Position numbers and translations under genes: made by a program. From contig NZ_JAHDTF010000020.1 in NCBI RefSeq assembly GCF_018531465.1, forward strand, positions 1 to 64,000: a DNA stretch of 64,000 bases, in the 5' to 3' direction. Shown here piece by piece: positions 14,953 through 22,954 of the stretch. The notes beneath the pieces are model-generated. The model made no database searches and was not told where the DNA came from. It saw only the letters and a program-made list of their open reading frames with translations. Numbering within the stretch: the first letter of the stretch is position 1; every line of letters starts with the position of its first letter. The DNA is from Sphaerisporangium fuscum. Its GTDB lineage: Bacteria; Actinomycetota; Actinomycetes; Streptosporangiales; Streptosporangiaceae.

Positions 14953-15969
14953 TCAGCGACCTTGTATGTCCCGTCGCCAGCGAGCTGGTGGTGTGCCGTA
15001 GCGGTTCTTGAACGCGCGGCTGAATGCCGCCTCGGACGTGTAGCCGACTCTCTGCGCGATGGTCGTGATCGGAAGAGAGGTGTCGCGCAGCAGGTCGGTA
15101 GCGGCGTCCAGGCGTACGTGCGCGAGATAGGCGGCCGGCGGCATCCCGACGCGGCCGACGAACCGCGCGGCGAACGCCGACCGGGAAAGGTTGCACGCTC
15201 GGGCCAGCTCCTCGACCGTCCAGTCGTGGCCGGGATCTCGGTGGATGACACTCAAGGCCCGACCGATCTGCGGGTCGAACGCACCGGGCAGCCAGCTCGG
15301 TTCGGCGTCCCTGCCGGCGGCCCAGGCACGCAGAATCTGGATGAAGATCAGATCGAGGATGCGGGCGACCATCACCGCCGACCCTTGAGAGGGCGATTGC
15401 ATCTCCAATAAGAGCATCCTGCGGGCGACTTCGAGCCCTTCGAGTGCTGGACCGTGGGCGCCGCGCAGGATGATCATGGCCGGGAGGCTCCCGAGCAGGT
15501 GGCTCGCCCGCGGGTCGCCGATCGTGAACGTTCCGCAGAGCCAGCGCGCCGGCGCCGGTGCGTCGTTCTCGGCCGCGCCGGCACTCACGGTCGCTTGCGC
15601 GCGCTTGCCCGTGTCGCTGATCTGGTGCGGGTCGCCGCGCGGCAGCAGGACGACATCGCCGCGGCTCACGTGCTCGACGTGCGGCTCTCCGTCGACCCGA
15701 AGCATGAGTTCGCCCTCTTCGATGATGTGCAGGCTGCCGACATCGGCGAAGCCGATCGAGAAGGTCCGCGGCGGAGCGTACGCGACGATCCGTTCTCCGC
15801 TCAGACGGACCCTGCGGAGCAGCTCCGAGAGCAAATCGTGCGACTGACTATCTGCGTCGAGGCCGAGCGCGGCATCTTCAAGCGCCGGCGGATCGGCAAC
15901 CTCTTGCGGTCCCAGCAAATCGGCTGACGTCGCTGGACGATCAGCAAAATTTCCTGGCGGAGCGGTCAT
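14953..15969 (-). CDS. AraC-family regulator with cupin sensor domain
   Basis: 338 residues. The N-terminal AraC-type cupin (about 70-200) has EEGELMLRVDGE and PHVEHVSRGDVVLLPRGDPHQI. The C-terminal double HTH (about 240-335) reads WTVEELARACNLSRSAFAARFVGRVGMPPAAYL...IAQRVGYTSEAAFSRAFKNRYGTPPARWR. It is divergent from the EthD-like gene and probably controls it. Confidence 0.93.
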   Translation of the reverse strand: MTAPPGNFADRPATSADLLGPQEVADPPALEDAALGLDADSQSHDLLSELLRRVRLSGERIVAYAPPRTFSIGFADVGSLHIIEEGELMLRVDGEPHVEHVSRGDVVLLPRGDPHQISDTGKRAQATVSAGAAENDAPAPARWLCGTFTIGDPRASHLLGSLPAMIILRGAHGPALEGLEVARRMLLLEMQSPSQGSAVMVARILDLIFIQILRAWAAGRDAEPSWLPGAFDPQIGRALSVIHRDPGHDWTVEELARACNLSRSAFAARFVGRVGMPPAAYLAHVRLDAATDLLRDTSLPITTIAQRVGYTSEAAFSRAFKNRYGTPPARWRRDIQGR

Positions 15970-16177
15970 GGTCGCTGCCCATTCCTCTAACTACGATCGA
16001 CGAACAGTGAGTGGGGCTAACAAACGGAACGAATTAGGACCGCGCTGAGCGCTCTGTGATGTGCCGACTTCTTCTATCGGAGAAGCGGCCGCGCTAGCGA
16101 AAGTTCGCCCGACATCATCACCCAATTCTGGGTCTGCTCGCTTGTATCAACCAAGTTTGACAAACAGGAGATCATCC

Positions 16178-16498
16178 ATGACGCAGCAAGACAAGCCGAC
16201 CAAGATCAGCTTCATCTATTCCAACCCCACCGACCCGGATGCGTTCGAGGCAGCTTACTCCGATCAGCTCGCGCTGGCGCGCAAGCTCCCCGGCCTGACT
16301 CGGCTGCAGGCGTCGAAGGTCTGGCCCAAGGAGGACGGCAGCCCGACTCCGGCGTACCGACTGCTGGACCTGTACTTCGCCGACTACGCGGCGGCCAGCG
16401 CCGCCGCCGCAGAGGCGGGTCCCCTCGTCGCCGCTACCCGGGAGCACGCCACCGGAGGCGTTCTGATCGCGTTCGCAGAAGTCCTCGAGGACGCCTAG
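16178..16498 (+). CDS. EthD-like ferredoxin-fold protein
   Basis: 106 residues, a dimeric alpha/beta-barrel (EthD) fold: KISFIYSNPTDPDAFEAAYSDQLALARKLPGLTRLQASKVW and a YFADYAAASAAAAEAGP helix. EthD proteins accompany oxidative degradation pathways; here its only partner is the AraC regulator. ATG 16178 has CAGGAG at a good distance. Confidence 0.88.
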   Translation: MTQQDKPTKISFIYSNPTDPDAFEAAYSDQLALARKLPGLTRLQASKVWPKEDGSPTPAYRLLDLYFADYAAASAAAAEAGPLVAATREHATGGVLIAFAEVLEDA

Positions 16499-16687
16499 GC
16501 CGAACGAGACGGATTCATTCCGTCGCTGCGGCGGCCAACGGTGACCGTCAACGGCGTGATCGTGCTAACGCGGATGCGAACGACGGCTCCGGACGAGCAT
16601 GGACATGCAGGGACCACACGTCGAGCCGAACCCATCTCGAGCAGGCCCTGATATCTGCTGTGGACGGCCGTGGACGATGTTCGTTTG

Positions 16688-16720
16688 ACTACGGATCGTT
16701 CGAGGCTTCTCAGCCGCGCG
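16688..16720 (+). repeat. Copy 4: decayed tRNA-Arg 3' half
   Basis: GACTACGGATC matches the anticodon stem-loop; after a deletion of about twelve bases, GTTCGAGGCTTCTCAGCCGCGC matches the T arm and acceptor end with a few changes. It closes the AraC/EthD cassette. Confidence 0.7.
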
Positions 16721-16726
16721 TACGAG

Positions 16727-16766
16727 AAAGGCCCGTCACCAGGGTGAACCTGGGACGGGCCTTTCT
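16727..16766 (+). terminator. Terminator attached to copy 4
   Basis: GAAAGGCCCGTC (16727-16738) pairs perfectly with GACGGGCCTTTC (16755-16766). It is closely related to the terminator of copy 3. Confidence 0.8.
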
Positions 16767-17038
16767 GCTTTCCATGTTCATGCGATGCCCTCCACCTGTG
16801 TGAATCTTCCCAGCGCCTCACCGCGCCAAGGCCGACGTGGCCGCGTCCACCGCCCACCGCCCTACGCCAGGTTGTGCGTCTCGCTCGTCGTCGGAGCACC
16901 TGTCACCCAGCGCGTACGCCTGTACGGAGAGCCTGTCGGACAGGCTGACAACACGATTTTCTTGTGGACAGCGTGAGCGACCCGAAACTGTGGGCTCCGT
17001 CACAGGAATCCTCCCAGCGCCTGTACCCAGGAGAAACG
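16767..17038. other. Leader region of the first secreted hydrolase
   Basis: No gene is supported here. It holds a TTGTGGACAGCG-rich stretch and presumably the promoter for the secreted peptidase gene at 17039. Confidence 0.4.
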
Positions 17039-17884
17039 ATGAAGCTGCCCGCATACGCTGCTGTCCCTGTGGCGGCCGCCCTGCTCGCTTCCTTGACGGG
17101 GTCGTCCGGGATGTCGGCGGCATACGCGGCCGACGCCAGGGCCCTTCCGAGCGTGAACATGGAAGCCACCGTCAAGGCAGCCCAGATCGACCCGCGGCGG
17201 CCCGACGACACGCTGACCCCGGGCGCCAAGGCCGGCGTGCTCCTCGTCGAGCAGGCGCTGTGCGACCGGGGCCTGCTCGACGCGAAGTGGGTGGACGGCT
17301 ATTTCGGCACCACTACGGTCGCCGCCTTCGCGAAATTCCAGGAGTCGCTCGGCCTCACCGGTCTCGCCGCCAACGGACTGCCGGGCGAGGCATCACTCAC
17401 CAAGCTCGGCACCGGCCGCTTCAAGGTCACCAACGTTATCGGCCCCGGTGCCCGGGTGTCCGCCGGCGGCGTCGTCATCGACGCCCGCACGCAGAGCATG
17501 CTGGCCGAGGCGAAGCGGCTGCTCGGCCGCAACCTCGTGCTGTTGCAGGGTTCGTACAACCCCGGTGGCGACCCCACGTCCGCAGGTACCCACGACGGCG
17601 GGGGCGTCGTCGACATCTCGGTCAAGGGGATGAACTCCGCCACCCGCATCGACGTCGTCCGTGCGTTGCGACGCGTCGGCTTCGCGGCATGGGTGCGTAG
17701 CCCCGACCAGGCCGGCTGGCCGTGGCACATCCACGCCGCCGCCATCAGCGACACCGACCTCTCCAGCCAGGCCCAGCACCAGATCGGTGACTACTACCTC
17801 GGTCTGAACGGGCTCGCCGGCCGTGGCCCGGACGACGGCCCGAAGGTCACCATCCGCACCTGGGAGGAGTACCGGCGCCGCTGA
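17039..17884 (+). CDS. Secreted M15-like peptidoglycan peptidase with PG-binding domain
   Basis: 281 residues. A signal peptide (about 1-30, ending AYAAD) precedes a peptidoglycan-binding type 1 domain (about 60-125, VEQALCDRGLLDAKWVDGYFGTTTVAAFAKFQESLGLTGLAANGLPG). The C-terminal domain has THDGGGVVDI and WPWHIHA, matching the H-x6-D and W-H metal motifs of M15 D,D-/L,D-carboxypeptidases. ATG 17039 follows AGGAGAA. It heads a row of three secreted wall enzymes. Confidence 0.82.
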   Translation: MKLPAYAAVPVAAALLASLTGSSGMSAAYAADARALPSVNMEATVKAAQIDPRRPDDTLTPGAKAGVLLVEQALCDRGLLDAKWVDGYFGTTTVAAFAKFQESLGLTGLAANGLPGEASLTKLGTGRFKVTNVIGPGARVSAGGVVIDARTQSMLAEAKRLLGRNLVLLQGSYNPGGDPTSAGTHDGGGVVDISVKGMNSATRIDVVRALRRVGFAAWVRSPDQAGWPWHIHAAAISDTDLSSQAQHQIGDYYLGLNGLAGRGPDDGPKVTIRTWEEYRRR

Positions 17885-17925
17885 CCATCCGAAACCCAGG
17901 CTGTACAAACACGAAGGAGAACACC

Positions 17926-18825
17926 ATGGGAACGCTCAACAAGATCCTCACCACGGCGACCGCCGCGATGGCGCTGGGTGGGGCGGTGCTCGCCGCCGCC
18001 TCGCCCGCCTCGGCGGCGACCCGTAACGGCGTGTGCGAGACCGGCGAGTTCTGTTACTACTTCAACAGCGACAACCAGGGATCGCTCTCCGACTTCTCCG
18101 GATCCGTCGGCGACTACGGCACCGAGCAGCCCTCCTGTTTCGACTTCAAGGGACCCGGTACCGGCAAGGGCAAGTGCGTGAAGAACTCCGCCGCGTCCGT
18201 CTGGAACCGCAGCGGCCAGACCGTCCGCGTCTACTACAACAGCAATTACGGCGGCAGTACCTTCCAGGACTTCAAACCCGGCGCCAAGGGCAACCTCAAC
18301 GCCGGCCTCAAGAACCAGAACGCCTCCCACCAGTTCATAAGCCCGTCGTCACCGGCACACGTCGACATGTCGTACGCGCTGTACCAGACCGGCGGCGGCC
18401 ACATCAGCTGCCCCTTCGACGGTTACGTCCACACGCGCGGCCGACACGAGGGCATCGACATCGCCCGCAGCATAGGTTCGGATGTCCACGCCCTGGTCAG
18501 CGGACAGATCATCAACGTCGTGCGCGGGGCCAACGGCGGCTCGGGGCTCTCCACGATCGCCATCTACAACGCCTCGTTGAACAAGACGATCATCTACCTG
18601 CACTCCGCTCCGTTGTCCTCCCTGCGCGTGGGCCAGCAGATCTCGCGCGGCCAGGTCATCGCGGACGAGGCGTGGCACGGGGTGTCGTCCAGTGGGGCGG
18701 CGCACACCCACGTCGAGATGCGCCCTGGACGGCAGACGCTCGCCGCCAAGAGCGTCGGCGACCCGGTTCTGAGCAACCCGAACCCGAACTCGTTCTGGGT
18801 CTCCCAGGGCTACAACGTCCGCTAG
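17926..18825 (+). CDS. Secreted M23 peptidase fused to I36/crystallin-like domain
   Basis: 299 residues. A signal peptide ends at ASPASAATR. The N-terminal ~100 residues (RNGVCETGEFCYYFNSDNQG...NASHQF) form an I36/beta-gamma-crystallin-like module. The C-terminal half is a LytM/M23 metalloendopeptidase with zinc motifs RHEGIDIA and HTHVEM, so it should cut peptidoglycan cross-bridges. AAGGAG precedes ATG 17926. The N-terminal DNA is duplicated in the next gene. Confidence 0.9.
   Translation: MGTLNKILTTATAAMALGGAVLAAASPASAATRNGVCETGEFCYYFNSDNQGSLSDFSGSVGDYGTEQPSCFDFKGPGTGKGKCVKNSAASVWNRSGQTVRVYYNSNYGGSTFQDFKPGAKGNLNAGLKNQNASHQFISPSSPAHVDMSYALYQTGGGHISCPFDGYVHTRGRHEGIDIARSIGSDVHALVSGQIINVVRGANGGSGLSTIAIYNASLNKTIIYLHSAPLSSLRVGQQISRGQVIADEAWHGVSSSGAAHTHVEMRPGRQTLAAKSVGDPVLSNPNPNSFWVSQGYNVR
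17955..18342 (+). repeat. 388-bp duplicated I36 module, copy A
   Basis: This segment, from GGCGACCGCCGCGATGG through the CAGTTC codons, matches 18901-19288 at a constant offset of 946 bases without indels. Most differences cluster in the signal-peptide part; the mature module differs at roughly a dozen sites or fewer. Confidence 0.9.
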
Positions 18826-18859
18826 CGGACTGCGGCCTCTGATGAAGAGGAAGGCACCT

Positions 18860-19810
18860 GTGTCTCCACGAACTGCACGGCTGATCTCGCGGCTCGCCGC
18901 GGCGACCGCCGCGATGGTGCTAGGCGGGGGGCTGCTCGCCAGCGCCTCGCCCGCCTCGGCGGCGACCCGTAACGGCGTGTGCGAGACCGGCGAGTTCTGT
19001 TACTACTTCAACAGCGACAACCAGGGATCGCTCTCCGACTTCTCCGGATCCGTCGGCGACTACGGCACCGAGCAGCCCTCCTGCTTCGACTTCAAGGGAC
19101 CCGGTACCGGCAAGGGCAAGTGCGTCAAGAACGCCGCCGCGTCCGTCTGGAACCGCAGCAGCCAGACCGTCCGCGTCTACTACAACAGCAATTACGGCGG
19201 CAGTACCTTCCAGGACTTCAAACCCGGCGCCAAGGGCAACCTCAACGCCGGCCTCAAGAACCAGAACGCCTCCCACCAGTTCCTGAGCTCCGCACCACCG
19301 ACCGGATGCAAGACCGACGGCACGCACAGCAAGCTGCCCACGACGATCCTCGTCTACCGGGAATCCCTCAATCGGGTGGACCGGGTGGAGTTCAAGACCT
19401 ACATCAAGAACGTCCTGCCCAACGAGTGGCCGTCGTACTGGCCAAGCGAGTCCCTCAGGGCCGGGGCGATCGCCGTCAAGCACTTCGGCTGGTACTGGGC
19501 GCTGAGGTCGGCGAGCAAGACGCCGAGCGGCCAGTGCTACGACGTCTCCGACCACACGACCAGCCAGGTGTACAAGCCCGGCTCCGCTACGGCGGCGACG
19601 GACGCCGCGGTGGACGCGACGTGGGGCACCCGGATGACGCGCGATGGCAAGATCTTCAAGGCCCAGTACTGCTCTACGACGACGGCGTGCCGCCATTGGG
19701 TCACCGGCGACTGGATGTCGCAGACCGGCTCCCGAGACAAGGCCAAGGCGGGCTGGAGCCACTCCAGGATCCTCCAGTACTACTACACGGGGATCGTTCT
19801 CAACCCCTGA
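18860..19810 (+). CDS. Secreted SpoIID-like wall enzyme fused to I36/crystallin-like domain
   Basis: 316 residues from GTG 18860, chosen because AGGAAGG stands 5 bases ahead; ATG 18842 has no ribosome site. Signal peptide, then the same I36 module as the previous protein, then a SpoIID/LytB-type domain: VEFKTYIKNVLPNEWPSYW with the conserved Glu (NEWP) and AGAIAVKHFGWYWALRS. In SpoIID this domain is a glycan-strand lytic transglycosylase. The domain swap beside an M23 version is notable. Confidence 0.85.
   Translation: MSPRTARLISRLAAATAAMVLGGGLLASASPASAATRNGVCETGEFCYYFNSDNQGSLSDFSGSVGDYGTEQPSCFDFKGPGTGKGKCVKNAAASVWNRSSQTVRVYYNSNYGGSTFQDFKPGAKGNLNAGLKNQNASHQFLSSAPPTGCKTDGTHSKLPTTILVYRESLNRVDRVEFKTYIKNVLPNEWPSYWPSESLRAGAIAVKHFGWYWALRSASKTPSGQCYDVSDHTTSQVYKPGSATAATDAAVDATWGTRMTRDGKIFKAQYCSTTTACRHWVTGDWMSQTGSRDKAKAGWSHSRILQYYYTGIVLNP
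18901..19288 (+). repeat. 388-bp duplicated I36 module, copy B
   Basis: Second copy of the segment at 17955-18342. Near-identity of the mature-domain part at DNA level points to recent duplication or gene conversion. Confidence 0.9.
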
Positions 19811-19833
19811 ACCCCGGAGACCGTCCGCCCCTG

Positions 19834-19864
19834 GTTCCCCGCCGTGTCATGCACGGCGGGGAAC
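19834..19864. terminator. Bidirectional terminator
   Basis: GTTCCCCGCCGTG (19834-19846) pairs perfectly with CACGGCGGGGAAC (19852-19864) between convergent genes. Confidence 0.85.
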
Positions 19865-19869
19865 AGGCG

Positions 19870-20925
19870 TCAGCCGACGATGACCTGGAAGTTGAGCGGC
19901 CGGCCTCCGGGGAACGCGACCCGTCCCGAACCATCCATCACCTTGAATCGCACGTAGCACAAGCCCGGCTTCCTGGGCATGGTGATGTCCGTCCGGATGT
20001 CGACCATCTCTCCGGGCCGCGTGTCGTTGATCGGCACGTCGGAGGCGGTCTGACATTGATCAGGTTGCTGCGGGAGGTCGAGGCGATGCAGCGAATATCC
20101 CTCCCACGGTACGGTCCCAGCGTTCTTGAGCCGCCATACCTTGGTCACGGTCTGACCGAGGCCGACACGCGTGCAGTCGGGTAGCGTGATGTCCCCGATG
20201 AACTTCGCCGAATCACCCTCGTGCGCAGGTGGGACCCACGGTGGGCTGGTCGGGTGCACCGGGCAGTCGGCTGCCGACAGTGCTGTCTTCGATGGGCTGC
20301 CAGACGGGGTCGGGCCGCGCCCGTCGGTTCCGGAGCCGCGGCCGACGACGGTCGCGATGAGGACCGCCGTCCCTATACCGACGGCCGCTGTCGCGAGTAC
20401 GGCCGCGGCCGGGCGGGTCGGTCGGAATCGCCCGCGGCCCCCCGGCGCAGGGCGGACCGGCTGAACGTCGCCCGCGTTCTCGTCGGGCGGTGGCGGCCGC
20501 GTAGGCGCGGTTCCCGAGGGCTCATCAGCCAACTGTGGCGCTTGTGCGTCGATGGCGGTGTGCACGGTACGACCTTCCGTGGCGCCTGCGGCAGAGGCTG
20601 GGAGTCCATCAGGCGGACGGGCCCCTACGGTGCCCGCGCGGATCGAAGGATCTCCTGCGCTCGCCGATCTGACCGCCAGGTTCGCCTTCTCCCAGCGTTC
20701 GCGGTATGCGGCCGGGTCTGCGCCGCACGCCTTGACGAACTCGACGGTGGTCTCCCAACTCGGCAGCCGGTTCCCCTTCGTGGCTTCGTGCAACGTCGTG
20801 TGTGAGATCGCCCCCGACCGGCCAGACATTTCCCGGAAAGGTGGGTTGCCGACCGATTTGCGAAGTTCACGCAGTACCGCCGCGAAGTCCTCGATCGCCT
20901 CTGCCCGTGCAGGCATGTCGTCCAC
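19870..20925 (-). CDS. HTH-TM-NBR1-Ig-like protein
   Basis: 351 residues. An XRE-type HTH at about 10-75 (FAAVLRELRKSVGNPPFREMSGRSG...LPSWETTVEFVKACGAD), a Pro-rich linker, one membrane segment (about 170-195) and a C-terminal domain (about 235-350) with TKVWRLKNAGTVPWEGYSLHRL and PGEMVDIRTDITMPRKPGLCYVRFKVMDGSG, the pattern of the NBR1-type Ig-like fold. Cytosolic HTH with exported Ig domain is a known but uncharacterised actinomycete layout. Start at 20925 or at the Met three codons in. Confidence 0.82.
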   Translation of the reverse strand: MDDMPARAEAIEDFAAVLRELRKSVGNPPFREMSGRSGAISHTTLHEATKGNRLPSWETTVEFVKACGADPAAYRERWEKANLAVRSASAGDPSIRAGTVGARPPDGLPASAAGATEGRTVHTAIDAQAPQLADEPSGTAPTRPPPPDENAGDVQPVRPAPGGRGRFRPTRPAAAVLATAAVGIGTAVLIATVVGRGSGTDGRGPTPSGSPSKTALSAADCPVHPTSPPWVPPAHEGDSAKFIGDITLPDCTRVGLGQTVTKVWRLKNAGTVPWEGYSLHRLDLPQQPDQCQTASDVPINDTRPGEMVDIRTDITMPRKPGLCYVRFKVMDGSGRVAFPGGRPLNFQVIVG

Positions 20926-21313
20926 CGGGCGAAGCTAACAGCGCCCACGCTAGTCGCTCAAGCAAATGGAGCATCTCGAATACGTCCCCCTACGCCTCGC
21001 CGACCACAGCAGGCTCGGGAGCGGCCTGCGCTCAGAACGCCTCCGCCGACTCAGGTCACGTCCAGGAAGTGATGTACAGCAGGTGGTACGGCAACGCGGA
21101 CGAGCGACCGCGAAGTCGTTCTCACCGCCGAGGTGGTGGTCGTGGATACCAGCGGTGCTGGGCTCCTTGAAGTACCGCTCTAGCTGCTGCGGAGTTGACG
21201 GCCTCATCCATACCGAGCTCGGCATGGGATCGTCCGTCACCGAGCCGGAAGAGCGCGAGACCGAGTAGCCTCGACGGGGCAGAAGGACAACACCCGAGCC
21301 ACTGACGAGGCCT
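20926..21313. other. Stretch without a supported gene
   Basis: Frames open here on both strands but none has recognisable domains or a good ribosome site. It may contain decayed coding sequence and the promoter for the SUKH-like gene downstream. Confidence 0.4.
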
Positions 21314-22006
21314 GTGATTCCGCACATTCTTGACGACCCTTCAGCGCTGTCGTCCCGAGCACAGCGGTTCCTGCGGGAGAAAGGCCGGCGCGAGAAGGTG
21401 TCGTCCGCCGAGAAGCTTCGCGAGCACTGGCGAAGCATGGGGAGCACCGGGCCCCTGGTCGACCGAATGGTGGATTACCACGCGCGATGGGGCGGCCTCG
21501 CCCTCCCCGAATTGGCCCTCCCGCTGTACGACGGCGGCGTGGCCGTCATGTACGGAGACGACCCGGACGACATCGAAGGCGTTGGTCCGTGCTTCACCGC
21601 CGGCACGGACCACTACTCGGTCGCCCACTGCTTCTGTATCAACCTTCAAGGTCGATTCGGCGTCCTCTACGAGAACTGGGTACCGCTCCACTCCTCCGTA
21701 TCCGGATGGATCGAGGCAGCCGCTCTCGCCGACATGGCCCAGACGATGCACGAGATCAGAGTCTGGAGAGGCGATGAAGCCCGCCAGGCGCAGAACCTCG
21801 TTCAGACCCTGCCAGATCTGATCCCCGTCCCCCAGGTCAAAGGACTCGCCGACAACTGGTGGCAGGGCAACGGCACACTCCTCGCCATCTACGACGGAGA
21901 GGCCCAGTTGTTCCGAAACGGGAGAGAGGCTTTCACCGCCCTCTACGCCGAGTCAGAGGACCAGGCCGACGAACTCCGTGCCCGACTTGACGGCATTGCA
22001 ATCTGA
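21314..22006 (+). CDS. SMI1/KNR4 (SUKH)-like protein
   Basis: 230 residues. The strands and turns VDYHARWGGLALPELALPLYDGGVAVMYG, FCINLQGRFGVLYENWVPLHSSVSGWIEAAAL fit the SUKH fold, a family containing immunity proteins and regulators. It starts at GTG 21314 without a strong ribosome site. No toxin gene is adjacent, so an immunity role is speculative. Confidence 0.55.
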   Translation: MIPHILDDPSALSSRAQRFLREKGRREKVSSAEKLREHWRSMGSTGPLVDRMVDYHARWGGLALPELALPLYDGGVAVMYGDDPDDIEGVGPCFTAGTDHYSVAHCFCINLQGRFGVLYENWVPLHSSVSGWIEAAALADMAQTMHEIRVWRGDEARQAQNLVQTLPDLIPVPQVKGLADNWWQGNGTLLAIYDGEAQLFRNGREAFTALYAESEDQADELRARLDGIAI

Positions 22007-22291
22007 CGCGGCAGGCCTGCGGGAGGACCGGCTCTCCCGCTTCCCCTCGTTCACCGCGGCCGCCGACGGCGGGCGGTCCGTCCTCGTCACGGGCCAGGGC
22101 TCCGGGGCGCCGATCCAGCTTCGGGACCCTGTCAGTGGTGCGGTCCTGGATCCCCGGGAGCTCCGGGCGGGAACGCCCGCCGGCCTGTCGACCCGGACCA
22201 GGCCACGGCCGACGACTAAGCGATCCCGGTCGCAGGACACCTCCGGGTGGCGGGACTCCTGCACGCTGAGCGCCGTCCGACAGTGATCGCG
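22007..22291 (+). pseudogene. Possible WD40-like protein fragment
   Basis: A frame overlapping the end of the SUKH-like gene (GTG 21978) reads LSRFPSFTAAADGGRSVLVTGQGSGAPIQLRDPVSGAVL, resembling one WD40 blade (V-L-V-T-x3-S-x-x-P-I-x-L-x-D-P-x-S-G). No other blades or proper ends are visible. It may be a remnant. Confidence 0.3.
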
Positions 22292-22897
22292 CTACCGGTG
22301 CTCCCCGAGGGCGGGATCCTCCTCGTGTACGCCACAGCCGTGCACGATGACCTGGACCATGTCCTGGACGGTGTCCCTGCTGACGCTCCCTGTCGGGGAG
22401 GTGACCAGGGTGTACAGCGCGCCCGCGTAGAACGTGATCAGGGCGCGGATCGTCGTGTGGGGGGTGGTGCGGCCGAGTTTGTCGTGCTGCCCGGCGGTGA
22501 TCTGCAGCGCGGTGCTGTCCAGTTTCGCGAGCGCCGAGGCGAGCGCCGGCCGGCGGGTGGCCTCCAGCTGTAGTTCGAAGATCGCCAGGTAGCGGTCGCG
22601 CAGGGTGGTCGCCGCTGTGAACAGGGATTCCGTCAGCAGGTCGACCAGGGTCGTGGGCTCCTCGGTGGCTTGCCGGGTGGCACGGTCGGTGTCGGCGAGG
22701 TGCAGCTCGACGATGCGCTCCGCGGCGGCCACCAGCAGCGCTTCCCGGCTGCGGAAGTAGTTCGAGGCCGTTCCCGACGGAAGGCCCGCCTCCTTCTCCA
22801 CCGCGCGGTGGGTGACTCCATGCACGCCCGAGGACGCCAGCAACTCGATGGCGGTATCGGCCAGGGCTTGGCGACGGGCCGGATTGGTAGGCGGCAT
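22292..22897 (-). CDS. TetR-family regulator
   Basis: 201 residues with HTH about residues 10-55 (RRQALADTAIELLASSGVHGVTHRAVEKEAGLPSGTASNYFRSREAL). It is divergent from the FAD monooxygenase, with a palindrome in the ~57-base gap, so it should repress that gene. Confidence 0.93.
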   Translation of the reverse strand: MPPTNPARRQALADTAIELLASSGVHGVTHRAVEKEAGLPSGTASNYFRSREALLVAAAERIVELHLADTDRATRQATEEPTTLVDLLTESLFTAATTLRDRYLAIFELQLEATRRPALASALAKLDSTALQITAGQHDKLGRTTPHTTIRALITFYAGALYTLVTSPTGSVSRDTVQDMVQVIVHGCGVHEEDPALGEHR

Positions 22898-22925
22898 AGG
22901 GCCATGCTACCAATAACCGTATTAG

Positions 22926-22935
22926 TACGATCGTA
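22926..22935. promoter_or_regulatory. Palindrome between tetR and monooxygenase gene
   Basis: TACGATCGTA is a perfect 10-base palindrome, flanked by further partly symmetric AGT/GTA bases. It sits in the narrow divergent promoter region and is the best TetR operator candidate. Confidence 0.5.
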
Positions 22936-22954
22936 GTAGTTAGGGGGAGGTCTC

